Shown in pieces: positions 51,811 to 60,679 of a stretch of 64,000 nt of DNA (position 1 is the stretch's first letter; every line of letters begins with the position of its first letter). The notes under the pieces were generated by a model that saw only the letters and a list, made by a program, of their open reading frames with translations, did no database searches and was not told the origin of the DNA. Location of the stretch: the NCBI RefSeq assembly GCF_026341125.1, contig NZ_JAPEOR010000002.1, positions 1,922,001 to 1,986,000 on the forward strand. The letters run 5' to 3'. The translations under genes and the position numbers were made by a program. The DNA comes from Streptomyces sp. NBC_01142. Lineage in GTDB: Bacteria > Actinomycetota > Actinomycetes > Streptomycetales > Streptomycetaceae.

Positions 51811-52977
51811 TCAGCGTCGCGCGGCGCGGAAGCGGCGGGCCGCCAGTGCCAGGCCCCCGCAGCACAGAAGGACGGCGCCGGCACCGACGGCGAGGCGGAG
51901 CACGGAGTCCATACCCGTCGTGGCGAGCTCGTCGGGCTCGTCGAGGGCATCGAGTTCGCCGATCCCGTCGAGCTCGTCGAGGTCGCCGGCCCCGTCGGGG
52001 GCGGTGGCGGATCCGGAACCGTCCTCCTCCTTCTTCTTCTTCTCGCGCTCCGCTTCGACGACGTCGAAGCGGTAGTCGCCGGACTCCCCGACCCATTCGC
52101 CGTCGTCGCCCTTCCGCTGGACGATCGCGGCGTTGACGGTGACCGCGTTGGGCGGGGTGTCGGCGGCGAGCGCGAGCCGGACGTCGACGGTGAGCGACTT
52201 GCGGGCCGGGACGGCGAAGCCGGAGAACCCGACGCCGTCGAGAACCCCGACGACCTCCTCCTCGGCGGTCGTCTCGATGACGACGGGAAGCCAGCGGTCC
52301 GTGTCCTCGTCGCGGAACTCCAACTGGATCCGGGGCGCGGTGAGTCCCTTGTCGCGCCCGGTGAAGACGATCACCGGGTGGATGTTGCTGCAGGTCTCGT
52401 CGGTGGTGTTGGTGAGGTCCACGGACCACTGGCGGGAGTCGCCGCCGGGGTGCTGGACGGCGGGGCCGCCGTGGATGCGAGTGGCGATGGGGAAGTCGGG
52501 GTCGGAGGCCTTGCCACAGGTGGGCTGCCGGTCCTCGGGCGTCCGGGGCCCGGGACGGGCCCCGGCGGACGGCGTGGCGACGGGCACGGGCACAGGCACA
52601 GGCCCGGCGATGCTGTCGGCGGGCTGCCCGGCGGGGAGCTGCCCCGCGGACAGCACCCAAGGCTGCCCGGCGATGCTGCCGGCGACAGGCCCGGAGGCGG
52701 GCCGCCCCGCGGACTGTCCGGCGACGTTGCCGACGATCGGCCCGGCAGCGACCTGTCCGGCGACCTGTCCGGCGAGCTGCCCGGCGGACTGTCCGGCGAT
52801 CGGCCCCGCGGGCCGCCCCGCGTGCGACTCCCCGTACGGCCCCGCAGGCCGCCCCGCGATGCTGTCGGCTCCGGCGCGCGCGGTCACGGCGGTGGCCATC
52901 GCGGCCGGACCGGTCAGCGCCACGGTCACGATCGTGGCCGCGGTGGTGCCGATGGCGAGGGCATTGCGCAGTCGCAT
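51811..52977 (-). CDS. LAxTG-anchored surface protein with Ala/Gly repeats
   Basis: A 388-aa wall-anchored protein. Signal peptide 1-29, then an Ala/Gly/Gln-rich repeat (about 35-130; units such as IAGQSAGQLAGQ), a globular beta domain (about 150-310, with two Cys) and an acidic linker. The C-terminus has a class E sortase motif LATTG (351-355) followed by a helix (VLRLAVGAGAVLLCCGGLAL) and basic tail. ATG 52977. Its sortase may be the disrupted gene at 58.3 kb or one elsewhere. Confidence 0.85.
   Translation of the reverse strand: MRLRNALAIGTTAATIVTVALTGPAAMATAVTARAGADSIAGRPAGPYGESHAGRPAGPIAGQSAGQLAGQVAGQVAAGPIVGNVAGQSAGRPASGPVAGSIAGQPWVLSAGQLPAGQPADSIAGPVPVPVPVATPSAGARPGPRTPEDRQPTCGKASDPDFPIATRIHGGPAVQHPGGDSRQWSVDLTNTTDETCSNIHPVIVFTGRDKGLTAPRIQLEFRDEDTDRWLPVVIETTAEEEVVGVLDGVGFSGFAVPARKSLTVDVRLALAADTPPNAVTVNAAIVQRKGDDGEWVGESGDYRFDVVEAEREKKKKEEDGSGSATAPDGAGDLDELDGIGELDALDEPDELATTGMDSVLRLAVGAGAVLLCCGGLALAARRFRAARR
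52600..52870. repeat. Degenerate 12-15-bp repeats in the LAxTG protein
   Basis: Units of the form cggcga(c/g)ctg(c/t)ccggc recur more than ten times, coding for AGQ/AGR/AGP repeats. Confidence 0.7.
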
Positions 52978-53121
52978 GGGTGGCCTTTGCTGCTCGCGTA
53001 CCACCGGGGGATCACCCGGCTGTGAGCCGAGACCCTGCCACGCGCGCGTGCCCGGAGCTGCGCGCCACGAGCCCATACGGCCGAACAGTGCGACAACTCC
53101 GCCCTATCAGCCTATTTTCTG

Positions 53122-54300
53122 TCATATACGACCAGCGGGGAACGCCACCTCGGCCCGCCCGAACAGGGGGGCGAGGACCAGCTGGCCCGCCCCCTCGGCG
53201 ACGACGCAGGGGCCGCCTCCGGCCGGGAGCACCGGAATCCGGGCGCGCTCGGTGAGGGCAGCGCCCACTCCCCGTCCGCGCTCGGCGAGGGCGGCTCCCA
53301 CTCCCCGTACGAACGACTCCTCGGCCGCGGCGACGACACGGCCACCGAGCAGCACCCGGTCGATGTCGAGGAGCTCGACGAGGTTCGCGGCGCCGGCGCC
53401 GAGGACCCGCGCGGCCAGGGCGAGGTCGCCGCGGGCGACGGCGGCGAGGCAGAGCGCCTCGATACAGCCGCGATTGCCGCAGCTGCACTCGGGCCCGTCC
53501 AGCTGGATGACCTGGTGCCCGAACTCCCCCGCTCCGGTGCGGGCGCCGCGGTAGAGCGCCCCGCCGAGGACAAGGCCGGCGCCGAGCCCCGTACCGAGGT
53601 GGAGATACGCGAAGGAGCCGCCGGGCCCGCGCAGGGCGAGCCCGAGGGTGGCGGCGTTGGTGTCCTTGTCGAGCACGACGGGCAGCCCGAGGCGAGCGGC
53701 GAGCGCGTCACGCAGGGGAAACCCGGCCCACTGCGGAAACCCGGTCACGCGCTGCGGCACACCCCTGAGGTGATCGAGCGGCCCGGGCATGGCGACCCCG
53801 ACGCCGAGCACGCGCCCAGGGACGGCGGAGTCGGCCGCGGCCGGGAAGGGACGGGTGCGGGGAGAGGGGTCCCCGTCCGCTGCCAGCAGCGCCTCCACCT
53901 CCCGCGCCGCCGCCTCCACGACCACTTCCGCTCCCGCGCCCAGGTCCAGGGGCACCGTGCGGGACGCGACCCGCGTGCCCGCCAGGTCCAGCAGGGCCGC
54001 CGTCAGTTCGTCGCGGTCCAGATGCAGCCCCACCGCGTGGCCGGCCGCGGGGACCATGCGCAGTACGGTGCGCGGCTTGCCGCCGGTGGACGCGCGGCGG
54101 CCCGCCTCCTCCGCCAGGCCCTCCTCGCGCAGCCGCGCGGTGATCTTGCTGACCGCCTGCGGGGTGAGCCCGGTGCGCTCGGCGAGCTCGAGCCTGCTGA
54201 TGCCGCCCTCACCTGCCGCACGCAGCAGATCGAGCACCAGCGCCGCATTGTGGCTGCGCAGCGCCAGCAGGTTCACACCGCTTCTGTCCGTCCTGTTCAC
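53122..54300 (-). CDS. ROK-family transcriptional regulator
   Basis: A 392-aa ROK protein with a MarR-like HTH (about 12-65; ISRLELAERTGLTPQAVSKITARL). The sugar-kinase fold has VGVGVAMPGPLD, DKDTNAATLG, GTGLGAGLVLGG, GEFGHQV and the zinc site CSCGNRGCIEAL. Within the C-terminal part a short duplication gives GVGAAL(A/T)ER twice. GTG 54300, 56 bp from the divergent dehydrogenase. It probably represses that operon in response to a sugar. Confidence 0.9.
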   Translation of the reverse strand: MNRTDRSGVNLLALRSHNAALVLDLLRAAGEGGISRLELAERTGLTPQAVSKITARLREEGLAEEAGRRASTGGKPRTVLRMVPAAGHAVGLHLDRDELTAALLDLAGTRVASRTVPLDLGAGAEVVVEAAAREVEALLAADGDPSPRTRPFPAAADSAVPGRVLGVGVAMPGPLDHLRGVPQRVTGFPQWAGFPLRDALAARLGLPVVLDKDTNAATLGLALRGPGGSFAYLHLGTGLGAGLVLGGALYRGARTGAGEFGHQVIQLDGPECSCGNRGCIEALCLAAVARGDLALAARVLGAGAANLVELLDIDRVLLGGRVVAAAEESFVRGVGAALAERGRGVGAALTERARIPVLPAGGGPCVVAEGAGQLVLAPLFGRAEVAFPAGRI

Positions 54301-54330
54301 CAGGCCATTGTCTCCCCCGCTTGCACTTTG

Positions 54331-54343
54331 GCAACAGCGTTGC
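54331..54343. promoter_or_regulatory. Likely ROK operator
   Basis: Inverted repeat gcaac-agc-gttgc in the 55-bp gap between the divergent ROK and Gfo/Idh genes. Confidence 0.5.
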
Positions 54344-54355
54344 TTAAGTGGAGGC

Positions 54356-55441
54356 ATGACAGGCACCGGCCGCCCCCACCGCGTCGCGCTCGTCGGCTAC
54401 GGCCTGGCGGGCTCCGTCTTCCACGCCCCGCTGATCGCCGCCACCGAAGGCCTCGCCCTCGACACGGTCGTCACCTCCAGCCCGGAGCGACAGGAGCAGG
54501 CCCGCGCCGCCTTCCCGGACGTACGTTTCGCGGGCTCGCCCGACGAGCTGTGGGAGCGTGCGGATGATCTCGATCTGGTCGTGATCGCGTCCCCGAACAA
54601 GACGCACGTCCCGATCGCGACCGCCGCCCTCAAGGCCGGCCTCGCGGTCGTCGTGGACAAGCCGATCGCCGGCACCGCCGCCGAGGCGCGTGAACTCGCC
54701 GCCCTCGCCGAGGAGCGCGGACTGCTCCTCTCCGTCTTCCAGAACCGTCGCTGGGACAACGACTTCCTCACCCTCCAGAAGCTCATCGCGGACGGCGAGC
54801 TCGGCGACGTACAGCGCTTCGAGTCCCGTTTCGAGCGGTGGCGCCCGCAGCTCAAGGGCGGCTGGCGCGAGTCGGGCGACCCGCAGGAGATCGGCGGCCT
54901 GCTGTACGACCTGGGCAGCCATGTCGTCGACCAGGCGCTGGCCCTCTTCGGCCCGGTCGTGCGGGTGTACGCCGAGGCCGATGTCCGCCGCCCCGGCGCC
55001 GAGACCGACGACGACACCTTCATCGCCCTCACCCACGCGAACGGCGTCCGCTCACATCTGTACATGAGCGCCGTCACCGCCCAGCTCGGCCCGCGCTTCC
55101 GGGTCCTCGGCTCGGTCGCGGGATACGTCAAGCACGGCCTGGACCCCCAGGAGGCGGACCTGCGCGAGGGCAAGCGCCCGCAGCCCGGGGCGGAGTGGGG
55201 CGTGGAGCCCGAGTCGCTGTGGGGCACGCTCGGCGCGGGAGAGTCGCCGCTGACCGGCGGCGGACGCCCGGTCGAGACCCTGCCGGGCGACTACCCGGCG
55301 TACTACGCGGGCATCGCCACCGCCCTGCGCGAGAACACCGCCCCGCCTGTCACCGCCCTTGAGGCGGCCGCCGCGCTGGACGTGCTGGAGGCCGCGCACC
55401 GCTCCGCCCGCGAGGGCGTCACCGTGGAGGTCTCCGCATGA
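54356..55441 (+). CDS. Gfo/Idh/MocA-family oxidoreductase
   Basis: A 361-aa dehydrogenase. N-terminal Rossmann fold VALVGYGLAGSVFHAPL, catalytic-lysine motif VVVDKPIA (about 98-105) and the dehydrogenase barrel with GGLLYDLGSHVVDQA. It probably oxidises a sugar or polyol. ATG 54356 follows tggaggc. The ATG of the next gene overlaps its stop. Confidence 0.9.
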   Translation: MTGTGRPHRVALVGYGLAGSVFHAPLIAATEGLALDTVVTSSPERQEQARAAFPDVRFAGSPDELWERADDLDLVVIASPNKTHVPIATAALKAGLAVVVDKPIAGTAAEARELAALAEERGLLLSVFQNRRWDNDFLTLQKLIADGELGDVQRFESRFERWRPQLKGGWRESGDPQEIGGLLYDLGSHVVDQALALFGPVVRVYAEADVRRPGAETDDDTFIALTHANGVRSHLYMSAVTAQLGPRFRVLGSVAGYVKHGLDPQEADLREGKRPQPGAEWGVEPESLWGTLGAGESPLTGGGRPVETLPGDYPAYYAGIATALRENTAPPVTALEAAAALDVLEAAHRSAREGVTVEVSA

Positions 55442-55989
55442 CCACTGCAGGCCACGGCCCCGTACCCGTACCCGTACCCGCGTCCACCCCCGGCCCCGCA
55501 CCCACGCCGGAGACCGCACCCGCGCCCGCACCGCTCTCCGTCGACGAGCTCGTCGCCCAGGAACGCCGGCTGACGCTGCGCACGTTCACGTACGACGACG
55601 CCTGGGCGCTCGGCAGCATGCTGGTCGAAATGGCCCATCTGCGCCACGCGCCCGTCGCGATCGACATCCACCGCGGTACGCAGCAGGTCTTCCACTGCGC
55701 GCTGGCGGGATCGAGCGCCGACAACGACGCCTGGATCGACCGCAAGCGCCGTGTCGTCGAGCGGTACGGCGAGAGCTCGTTCCTCGTCGGCACGCGGCAC
55801 CGCGCCAAGGGCACGACGTTCGAGGAGTCCTCGCGTCTCGACCCGGACACGTACGCGGCGCACGGCGGCTCGTTCCCGATCACGGTCGACGGCGTGGGCG
55901 TCGTCGGCTCGGTCACGGTCTCCGGCCTGCCGCAGGCCGAGGACCACGCCATGGTGGTGGAGGCCCTGGAGCGCTTCATCGCCACCTGA
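55438..55989 (+). CDS. UPF0303/heme-degrading-domain-like protein
   Basis: A 183-aa protein. After a Pro/Ala/Thr-rich tail (1-32) the UPF0303 domain has FTYDDAWALGSMLVEMA, VAIDIHRGTQQVFH, WIDRKRRVVERYGESSF and HGGSFPITVDGVGVVGSVTVSGLPQAEDH. Function is unknown; the family fold is shared with GlcG/heme-degrading proteins. Coupled to the Gfo/Idh gene by a 4-bp overlap. Confidence 0.85.
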   Translation: MTTAGHGPVPVPVPASTPGPAPTPETAPAPAPLSVDELVAQERRLTLRTFTYDDAWALGSMLVEMAHLRHAPVAIDIHRGTQQVFHCALAGSSADNDAWIDRKRRVVERYGESSFLVGTRHRAKGTTFEESSRLDPDTYAAHGGSFPITVDGVGVVGSVTVSGLPQAEDHAMVVEALERFIAT

Positions 55990-56104
55990 GACCGGGGCCG
56001 CAGGGGCAACCCCCGTACCCCTGCGGCCCCTTCCCGCCGCATCCCGCTGCCGTCCCCCCGGCACGGGATGCGGCACCCCCCCTCACGGTCGCCCGCAGGG
56101 GCGG

Positions 56105-56965
56105 CTACGCGTCCTTGAGCTCCTGACGCTGGCGGCCCAGCCCGTCGATCTCCAGCTCCACCACGTCACCGGCCCGCAGATACGGCTTCGGCTCCGGCCG
56201 CCCCATCGCCACACCCGCCGGCGTACCGGTGTTGATGACGTCTCCGGGGTACAGCGTCATGAACTGGCTGACGTACCGGACGACCTCCGCCACCGGGAAG
56301 ATCTGGTCCGCCGTCGTGCCGTTCTGCTTGAGCTCGCCGTTGACCCAGAGCCTGAGCGAGAGCGCCTGCGGGTCGGCCACCTCGTCCGCCGTCACCAGCC
56401 ACGGCCCCAGCGGGTTGAACGTCTCGCAGTTCTTGCCCTTGTCCCAGGTACCGCCGCGCTCGATCTGGAACTCGCGCTCCGAGACGTCGTGGGAGACGGC
56501 GTAGCCCGCGACGTACGACAGCGGGTCCTCGTCGTCCTCCACATAGCGGGCCGTACGTCCGACGACCACCGCGAGCTCGACCTCCCAGTCGGTCTTGCGG
56601 CTGCGGCGCGGTACGAGCACGGTGTCGTGCGGGCCGACGACCGTGTCGGCGGCCTTGAAGAAGACGACCGGCTCGGCCGGAGTCACCGCGCCGGTCTCGG
56701 CGGCGTGGTCGTGGTAGTTCAGCCCGATGCACACGACCTTGCCGATACGGGCGAGCGGCGGCCCGACCCGGAGCCCGGCGGCATCCAGCACGGGCAGCTC
56801 GCCGGCGACGGCCGCGGCCCGTATCCGGGCGAGGGCGGACGCGTCGGCGAGCAGCTCCCCGTCGATGTCCGTGGCAAGGCCGGACAGGTCCCGCAGGGTC
56901 GTCCCGTCCTGGTCGAGCAGGGCCGGGCGCTCGGCGCCGGCCGTACCGACTCGCAGCAGTTTCAT
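56105..56965 (-). CDS. Fumarylacetoacetate-hydrolase-family protein
   Basis: A 286-aa FAH-family enzyme. Core: GKVVCIGLNYHDHAAE, metal ligands in DWEVELAVV, GYAVSHDVSEREFQ, GPWLVTADEV and INTGTPAGVAMG. Family members hydrolyse or decarboxylate acylpyruvates and hydroxy-keto acids in aromatic or sugar breakdown. ATG 56965, preceding ggggag. Confidence 0.9.
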   Translation of the reverse strand: MKLLRVGTAGAERPALLDQDGTTLRDLSGLATDIDGELLADASALARIRAAAVAGELPVLDAAGLRVGPPLARIGKVVCIGLNYHDHAAETGAVTPAEPVVFFKAADTVVGPHDTVLVPRRSRKTDWEVELAVVVGRTARYVEDDEDPLSYVAGYAVSHDVSEREFQIERGGTWDKGKNCETFNPLGPWLVTADEVADPQALSLRLWVNGELKQNGTTADQIFPVAEVVRYVSQFMTLYPGDVINTGTPAGVAMGRPEPKPYLRAGDVVELEIDGLGRQRQELKDA

Positions 56966-57089
56966 GGTCAGTCTCCCCTTGTCGAGTGCGAGCCCGGCCG
57001 ATGGGAGCGGCCATCGGGAGCATCGGAGGATTGGCTGATCCTCCAAGACGGCGGACCACTCCGCAAGACCCCGTTCACAACCTGGACCC

Positions 57090-57824
57090 TTACGCGACAG
57101 TAGTAAGCGCGCCCGCGACCGGCATGTCCCGGTAGAGGAAGACCCGCTCGACCGCGGTCCAGGTGGTGCTGGTGACGACATAGAGCGCGGCGGCGAGCGG
57201 CACGAAGCCCACGGTGAAGAGCGTGGCGAAGGAGAGCAGCGGCATGACCTTGGTCATCGCGCCCATGCCCGGAGGCTGCTCCTGCACGGGCGCCGCGGCG
57301 AGCTGCCGCTTCGTACGCCGGTAGGTGAAGGTCGCCACGGCGGCGACGATCACGAACAGGGCGACGTACACCATGCCCGCCCCGCCGAAGATCCCGCCGT
57401 GCGCGAGGGCGTCGGTCCAGCGGTCGCCGAGCGGCGCGGCGAAGAGGGTGTGGGAGAGGAGGCCGTTGGGCTCGCCGCCGATCTCCGCGCTGGAGAACAG
57501 GTGGTACATCAGAAAGAACGCCGGCAGCTGCAGCAGGCTGGGCAAGCAGCCGGAGAACGGCGAGACCTTCTCCTTCGCGTGCAGCTCCATGAACGCCTTC
57601 TGCAGACGGTCCGGGTTCTTGCTGTGCTTCTTCCGCAGCTCCGCGATCTGCGGCGCGAGCTTGGCCTTGGCCTTCTGGCCGCGGGCGGCCGCCCGGGAGA
57701 GGGGGTGGACGGCCAGCCGTACGAGCGCGGTGAAGACGATGATCGCGGCGGCGGTGGCGGTGGTGTGGAAGAGCGGCTGGAGCAGGTCGGCGAGCTGCTC
57801 GACCAGGGTGGCGAAAACGGACAT
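57090..57824 (-). CDS. YidC/Oxa1-family membrane insertase (second copy type)
   Basis: A 244-aa membrane insertase with five helices. It has the cytoplasmic loop RGQKAKAKLAPQIAELRKKHSKNPDRLQ-like hairpin (split here; 49-76), the hydrophilic-groove Arg in ALVRLAVHPLSRAA, and FSGCLPSLLQLPAFFLMYHLF. It is shorter than the main YidC and lacks the large first domain, as expected in actinobacteria. ATG 57824. Confidence 0.88.
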   Translation of the reverse strand: MSVFATLVEQLADLLQPLFHTTATAAAIIVFTALVRLAVHPLSRAAARGQKAKAKLAPQIAELRKKHSKNPDRLQKAFMELHAKEKVSPFSGCLPSLLQLPAFFLMYHLFSSAEIGGEPNGLLSHTLFAAPLGDRWTDALAHGGIFGGAGMVYVALFVIVAAVATFTYRRTKRQLAAAPVQEQPPGMGAMTKVMPLLSFATLFTVGFVPLAAALYVVTSTTWTAVERVFLYRDMPVAGALTTVA

Positions 57825-57913
57825 GGGTGAGCCCTCCGGGGGTCTCGTCGTGCCGGGATGCGGACATGGCGGCATGACGACCCGCGAGGGGTACTTCGTA
57901 CGAGGGTGTGCCC

Positions 57914-58231
57914 CTACGCGGCCGTCAGGAGGGGACGGCCGGGGGCTCGGGGCCTGGTGCGGCCCCTGGCATCGGGATCGCGCTGCGGCAGGAACGCGGT
58001 GCGCTGCTCGCGGTCGCGGATGGCGGTGCGGACCCTGGTGCGTGGCACGGCGGGCGCACAGCGGGCACTGATGACGGCGCAGACGACGAGCGCGGAACCG
58101 GCGGCGGCGGTGGCGGTCGCGGCGAGAGCGACGGCGGCGGTGAGGCTGCCTCCGTCGATCAGGAGGACCTCGACGAGGACGAAGAGCAGCAGCGCGGCGG
58201 GCCGGAGCAGCCGCGTCGTACGTCCGATCAT
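57914..58231 (-). CDS. Small membrane protein (DUF6412-like)
   Basis: A 105-aa protein with two membrane helices (LLRPAALLLFVLVEVLLI and LTAAVALAATATAAAGSALVV) and a basic C-terminal tail (TRVRTAIRDREQRTAFLPQRDPDARGR-like; segment 66-92). It lies 90 bp upstream of yidC on the same strand, a common arrangement in Streptomyces. Confidence 0.75.
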   Translation of the reverse strand: MIGRTTRLLRPAALLLFVLVEVLLIDGGSLTAAVALAATATAAAGSALVVCAVISARCAPAVPRTRVRTAIRDREQRTAFLPQRDPDARGRTRPRAPGRPLLTAA

Positions 58232-58270
58232 GCTCCCCCCTCGCTTCGCTCGTTGTGCCGAACCCTCAGC

Positions 58271-58952
58271 CTAGCGCGGGCTCATCGACTTCAACGTCCC
58301 CCATACGACAAGACGGTACCGGGAGCTGTACTCGGGCGTGCAGGTGGTGAGGGTCAGGTAGTACCCGGGATCGCTGTAACCGGCACCGGGCTGCACGATG
58401 CTGCGCGGCACGCGCGCGATGACCCCGGTGTCCCGCGGCGAGGTCTGCGCCAGGCCCTTGCTCACCGCGTACACAAAGACCGCGTCGCGCGTCTCGATCT
58501 TGATCTCGTCGCCTGCGCGCAGCCGGTTGATGTACCGGAAGGGCTCGCCGTGCGTGTTGCGGTGCCCGGCGACGGCGAAGTTCCCGGCCTCGCCGGGCTG
58601 GGCGGTCTGCGGGTAGTGCCCGACGTACCCCTTGTCGAGGACGCCCTTCTCGGCGCTCTTGCGGATGTGATTGCCCCCACTCCCGGCCCCACTCCCGCTC
58701 AAGGGCCTGGACCTGGTGCTCGGCGCCCTGCCGGGCCTGCCGGCTGGTCCACCACAGCTGATGTACGACGAGGAGGAGGACGACGACCCCGAGGGTGACG
58801 GTGACCTCGGCGCCCGCCCACAGCGCACGGGCGAGCGACAGCCGCCTCCGCGAGCCGCGCCCCTGCACCACGACCGGGACCCGCTCGCGTGACCGCCCCG
58901 GCGTCCGCTCCCGTGACCGCTCGCGCATCCGTTCCCGTGTCCGCTCCCGCAC
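58271..58952 (-). pseudogene. Class E sortase, disrupted by frameshift and likely small deletion
   Basis: The N-terminal part (GTG 58952; VRERTRERMRERSRER, helix VTVTLGVVVLLLVVHQLWWT and the coiled ARQGAEHQVQALEREWG) is in one frame; the catalytic part (KGVLDKGYVGHYPQTA, H in AVAGHRNTHGEPFRY, C in LTTCTPEYSSRYRLVV) is in the next frame. The switch lies near 58671-58704 in a repeat (gggagtggggccgggagtgggg on the minus strand, split here). About 25 residues normally found between the linker and the VLDKGYVGHY block are missing, so a deletion between short repeats plus the frame change is likely. It could also be an assembly fault. Confidence 0.7.
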
Positions 58953-59051
58953 GGGCGCACGATAGGGGCTGCCCCGCCAACTCACCAGGTCGTTGCACTC
59001 GTGAGATCGGCCCATGTCTTCGAACCGCCGTACAGCAGTACGGTGTCCACC

Positions 59052-60071
59052 ATGCGCCCCGACACGCCTGCCGACCACACCACCGAAGCCGAGCGCCTGC
59101 TGCGTACCGCCGCGCAGTACCCCGAGGACCACGAGCCCCTGCTCCTCCAGGCAGCGGCCCACCTGGAACTGTCCGGCGACCGCGAGCAGGCCTCCACCCT
59201 CTACGACCGCCTCCTCGCGGCCTCCCCCGAACGCCCCTTGCTGATCAAGGCGCTCCAGGCGGCCAACCTCTGGGAGTACGGCCACGAGGCGGAGGCCCGC
59301 GCCCTGATCGACGGCATCCGCGCCGCGGCCCCGTCGGACGCCGCGCCCTGGGAGATCATCGCCGAGACGCTGGAGTCCCACGACGAGCTCGAGGCGTCGC
59401 ACGAGTGCTTCACGACGGCGGTCACCCTGCTCCTCACCCCGGACGACGACGAGGTCGCGTACGCCACCCAGTCCCTCCTCACGGGCCGCCACCGCGTCCG
59501 CCGCCTCCTGGGCCGGCCGCACGACGAGTGGGACGCCCTGGCGGACAGGGTCCACACGTCCCACACGGCGGACATCTCCCTGGACGAACTCCACGACCCG
59601 AAGCGCCTGTGGGCCCTGGGCTCCGACAACCCGGCCGAACTCCAGGCCGAAATCGCCCGCCTCCGCTCGGAACTGGGCTCGTACCGCTCGGCGCTGTCCC
59701 GCCCGTTCCCGGTGGCGGTGCTGCACTGGCCGGAGGACGAACTGAACGAACTGTTGGCGGCGTACCCCGAGTTGGAAGCGGAATACCCCACGCAGACGGC
59801 CCACCTGACGGACATCGAGGCCTCACTGCGCGACCTGTCGTCGACGGGCACGGGGAACCTGGGCATCGTGAGGGCAACGGTCCCGTCGTACGAGGCGTTC
59901 GCAGCCTCGGAACAGTCCTCCCCGAGGAACGCGGACCTGCTCCCGCAGTACGCGACGACCCTGGCGGCAAGGGGCCGGGCGGTGGCATGGCCGCCGGCGA
60001 AGGGGGCGGCTTGCTGGTGCGGGACGGGGGCGGCGTACCGGGATTGCCACGGGGGCGCGGCTCAGGGCTGA
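59052..60071 (+). CDS. SEC-C motif protein with helical TPR-like body
   Basis: A 339-aa soluble protein. The N-terminal 120 residues are TPR-like helices (EAERLLRTAAQYPEDHEPLLLQAA, split; ASTLYDRLLAASPERPLLIKAL, split). The C-terminus ends in a zinc-binding SEC-C motif (ACWCGTGAAYRDCHG). ATG 59052 is assumed. SEC-C tails bind zinc and can contact SecB-type or nucleic acid partners. Confidence 0.85.
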   Translation: MRPDTPADHTTEAERLLRTAAQYPEDHEPLLLQAAAHLELSGDREQASTLYDRLLAASPERPLLIKALQAANLWEYGHEAEARALIDGIRAAAPSDAAPWEIIAETLESHDELEASHECFTTAVTLLLTPDDDEVAYATQSLLTGRHRVRRLLGRPHDEWDALADRVHTSHTADISLDELHDPKRLWALGSDNPAELQAEIARLRSELGSYRSALSRPFPVAVLHWPEDELNELLAAYPELEAEYPTQTAHLTDIEASLRDLSSTGTGNLGIVRATVPSYEAFAASEQSSPRNADLLPQYATTLAARGRAVAWPPAKGAACWCGTGAAYRDCHGGAAQG

Positions 60072-60202
60072 GCCCCGCTCGGGCGATGTGAGCCGGCTGG
60101 CCGACGCCCCCAACGCTCAGGCGAGCCGCGATATCTGGTCTTGGCGCAGGTCGACCGCAAGCGGCTCATCAAGCCTCATCAGTCACCGCTAACCTCGGAG
60201 GC

Positions 60203-60679
60203 ATGTCAGAGAACGCTGAGTGGACGGCCCCGGACGGATCCTGGGCGTCGTCTGCCGCGCGCCGCCGCAATATGCAGGCTATCCGGAGCCGGGACACCAA
60301 GCCGGAGCAGGTTATCCGCCGACTTGTGCATGCCCGGGGCTTGCGTTATCGCGTCTGCAGCAGGCCGCTTCCAGACCTCCGCCGAACAGCAGACCTCGTA
60401 TTCCGCCCCACAAAGGTGGCGGTGTTTATCGACGGCTGCTACTGGCATGGCTGCCCGGAGCACTACGTATCCCCGAAAACGAACCCTGGATACTGGTCCG
60501 AAAAAGTTCTGCGAAATAAAGAACGGGACCGCGATACCGATAGACAGCTGACCGATGCCGGTTGGCTCGTGCTCCGCTTCTGGGAGCACGAGCCTTCAGC
60601 TTCATGCGCGGACGAGATCGCCGCTGCGGTCCTCGCTAGGAGAGCCATCCCCGAGAGCGTCCGACTCAAAGATGACTAG
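60203..60679 (+). CDS. vsr: Very short patch repair (Vsr) endonuclease
   Basis: A 158-aa Vsr-type nuclease. Family motifs: RRRNMQAIRSRDTKPE at about 20-35, RRTADLVFRPTKVAVFIDGCYWHGCPEH (split; catalytic D64 and histidines H82 and H87) and VLRFWEHE near the C-terminus. It nicks at T:G mismatches arising from 5-methylcytosine deamination. ATG 60203 with ggaggc just upstream. Convergent with the cytosine methyltransferase and overlapping it by 78 bp on the opposite strand. Base composition is lower in GC than the neighbourhood. Confidence 0.9.
   Translation: MSENAEWTAPDGSWASSAARRRNMQAIRSRDTKPEQVIRRLVHARGLRYRVCSRPLPDLRRTADLVFRPTKVAVFIDGCYWHGCPEHYVSPKTNPGYWSEKVLRNKERDRDTDRQLTDAGWLVLRFWEHEPSASCADEIAAAVLARRAIPESVRLKDD

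Noticed and set aside
59479..59988. Minus-strand Pro/Arg-rich ORF antisense to the SEC-C gene
   Set aside because: Composition typical of antisense frames in GC-rich DNA; the SEC-C frame has a diagnostic zinc motif.
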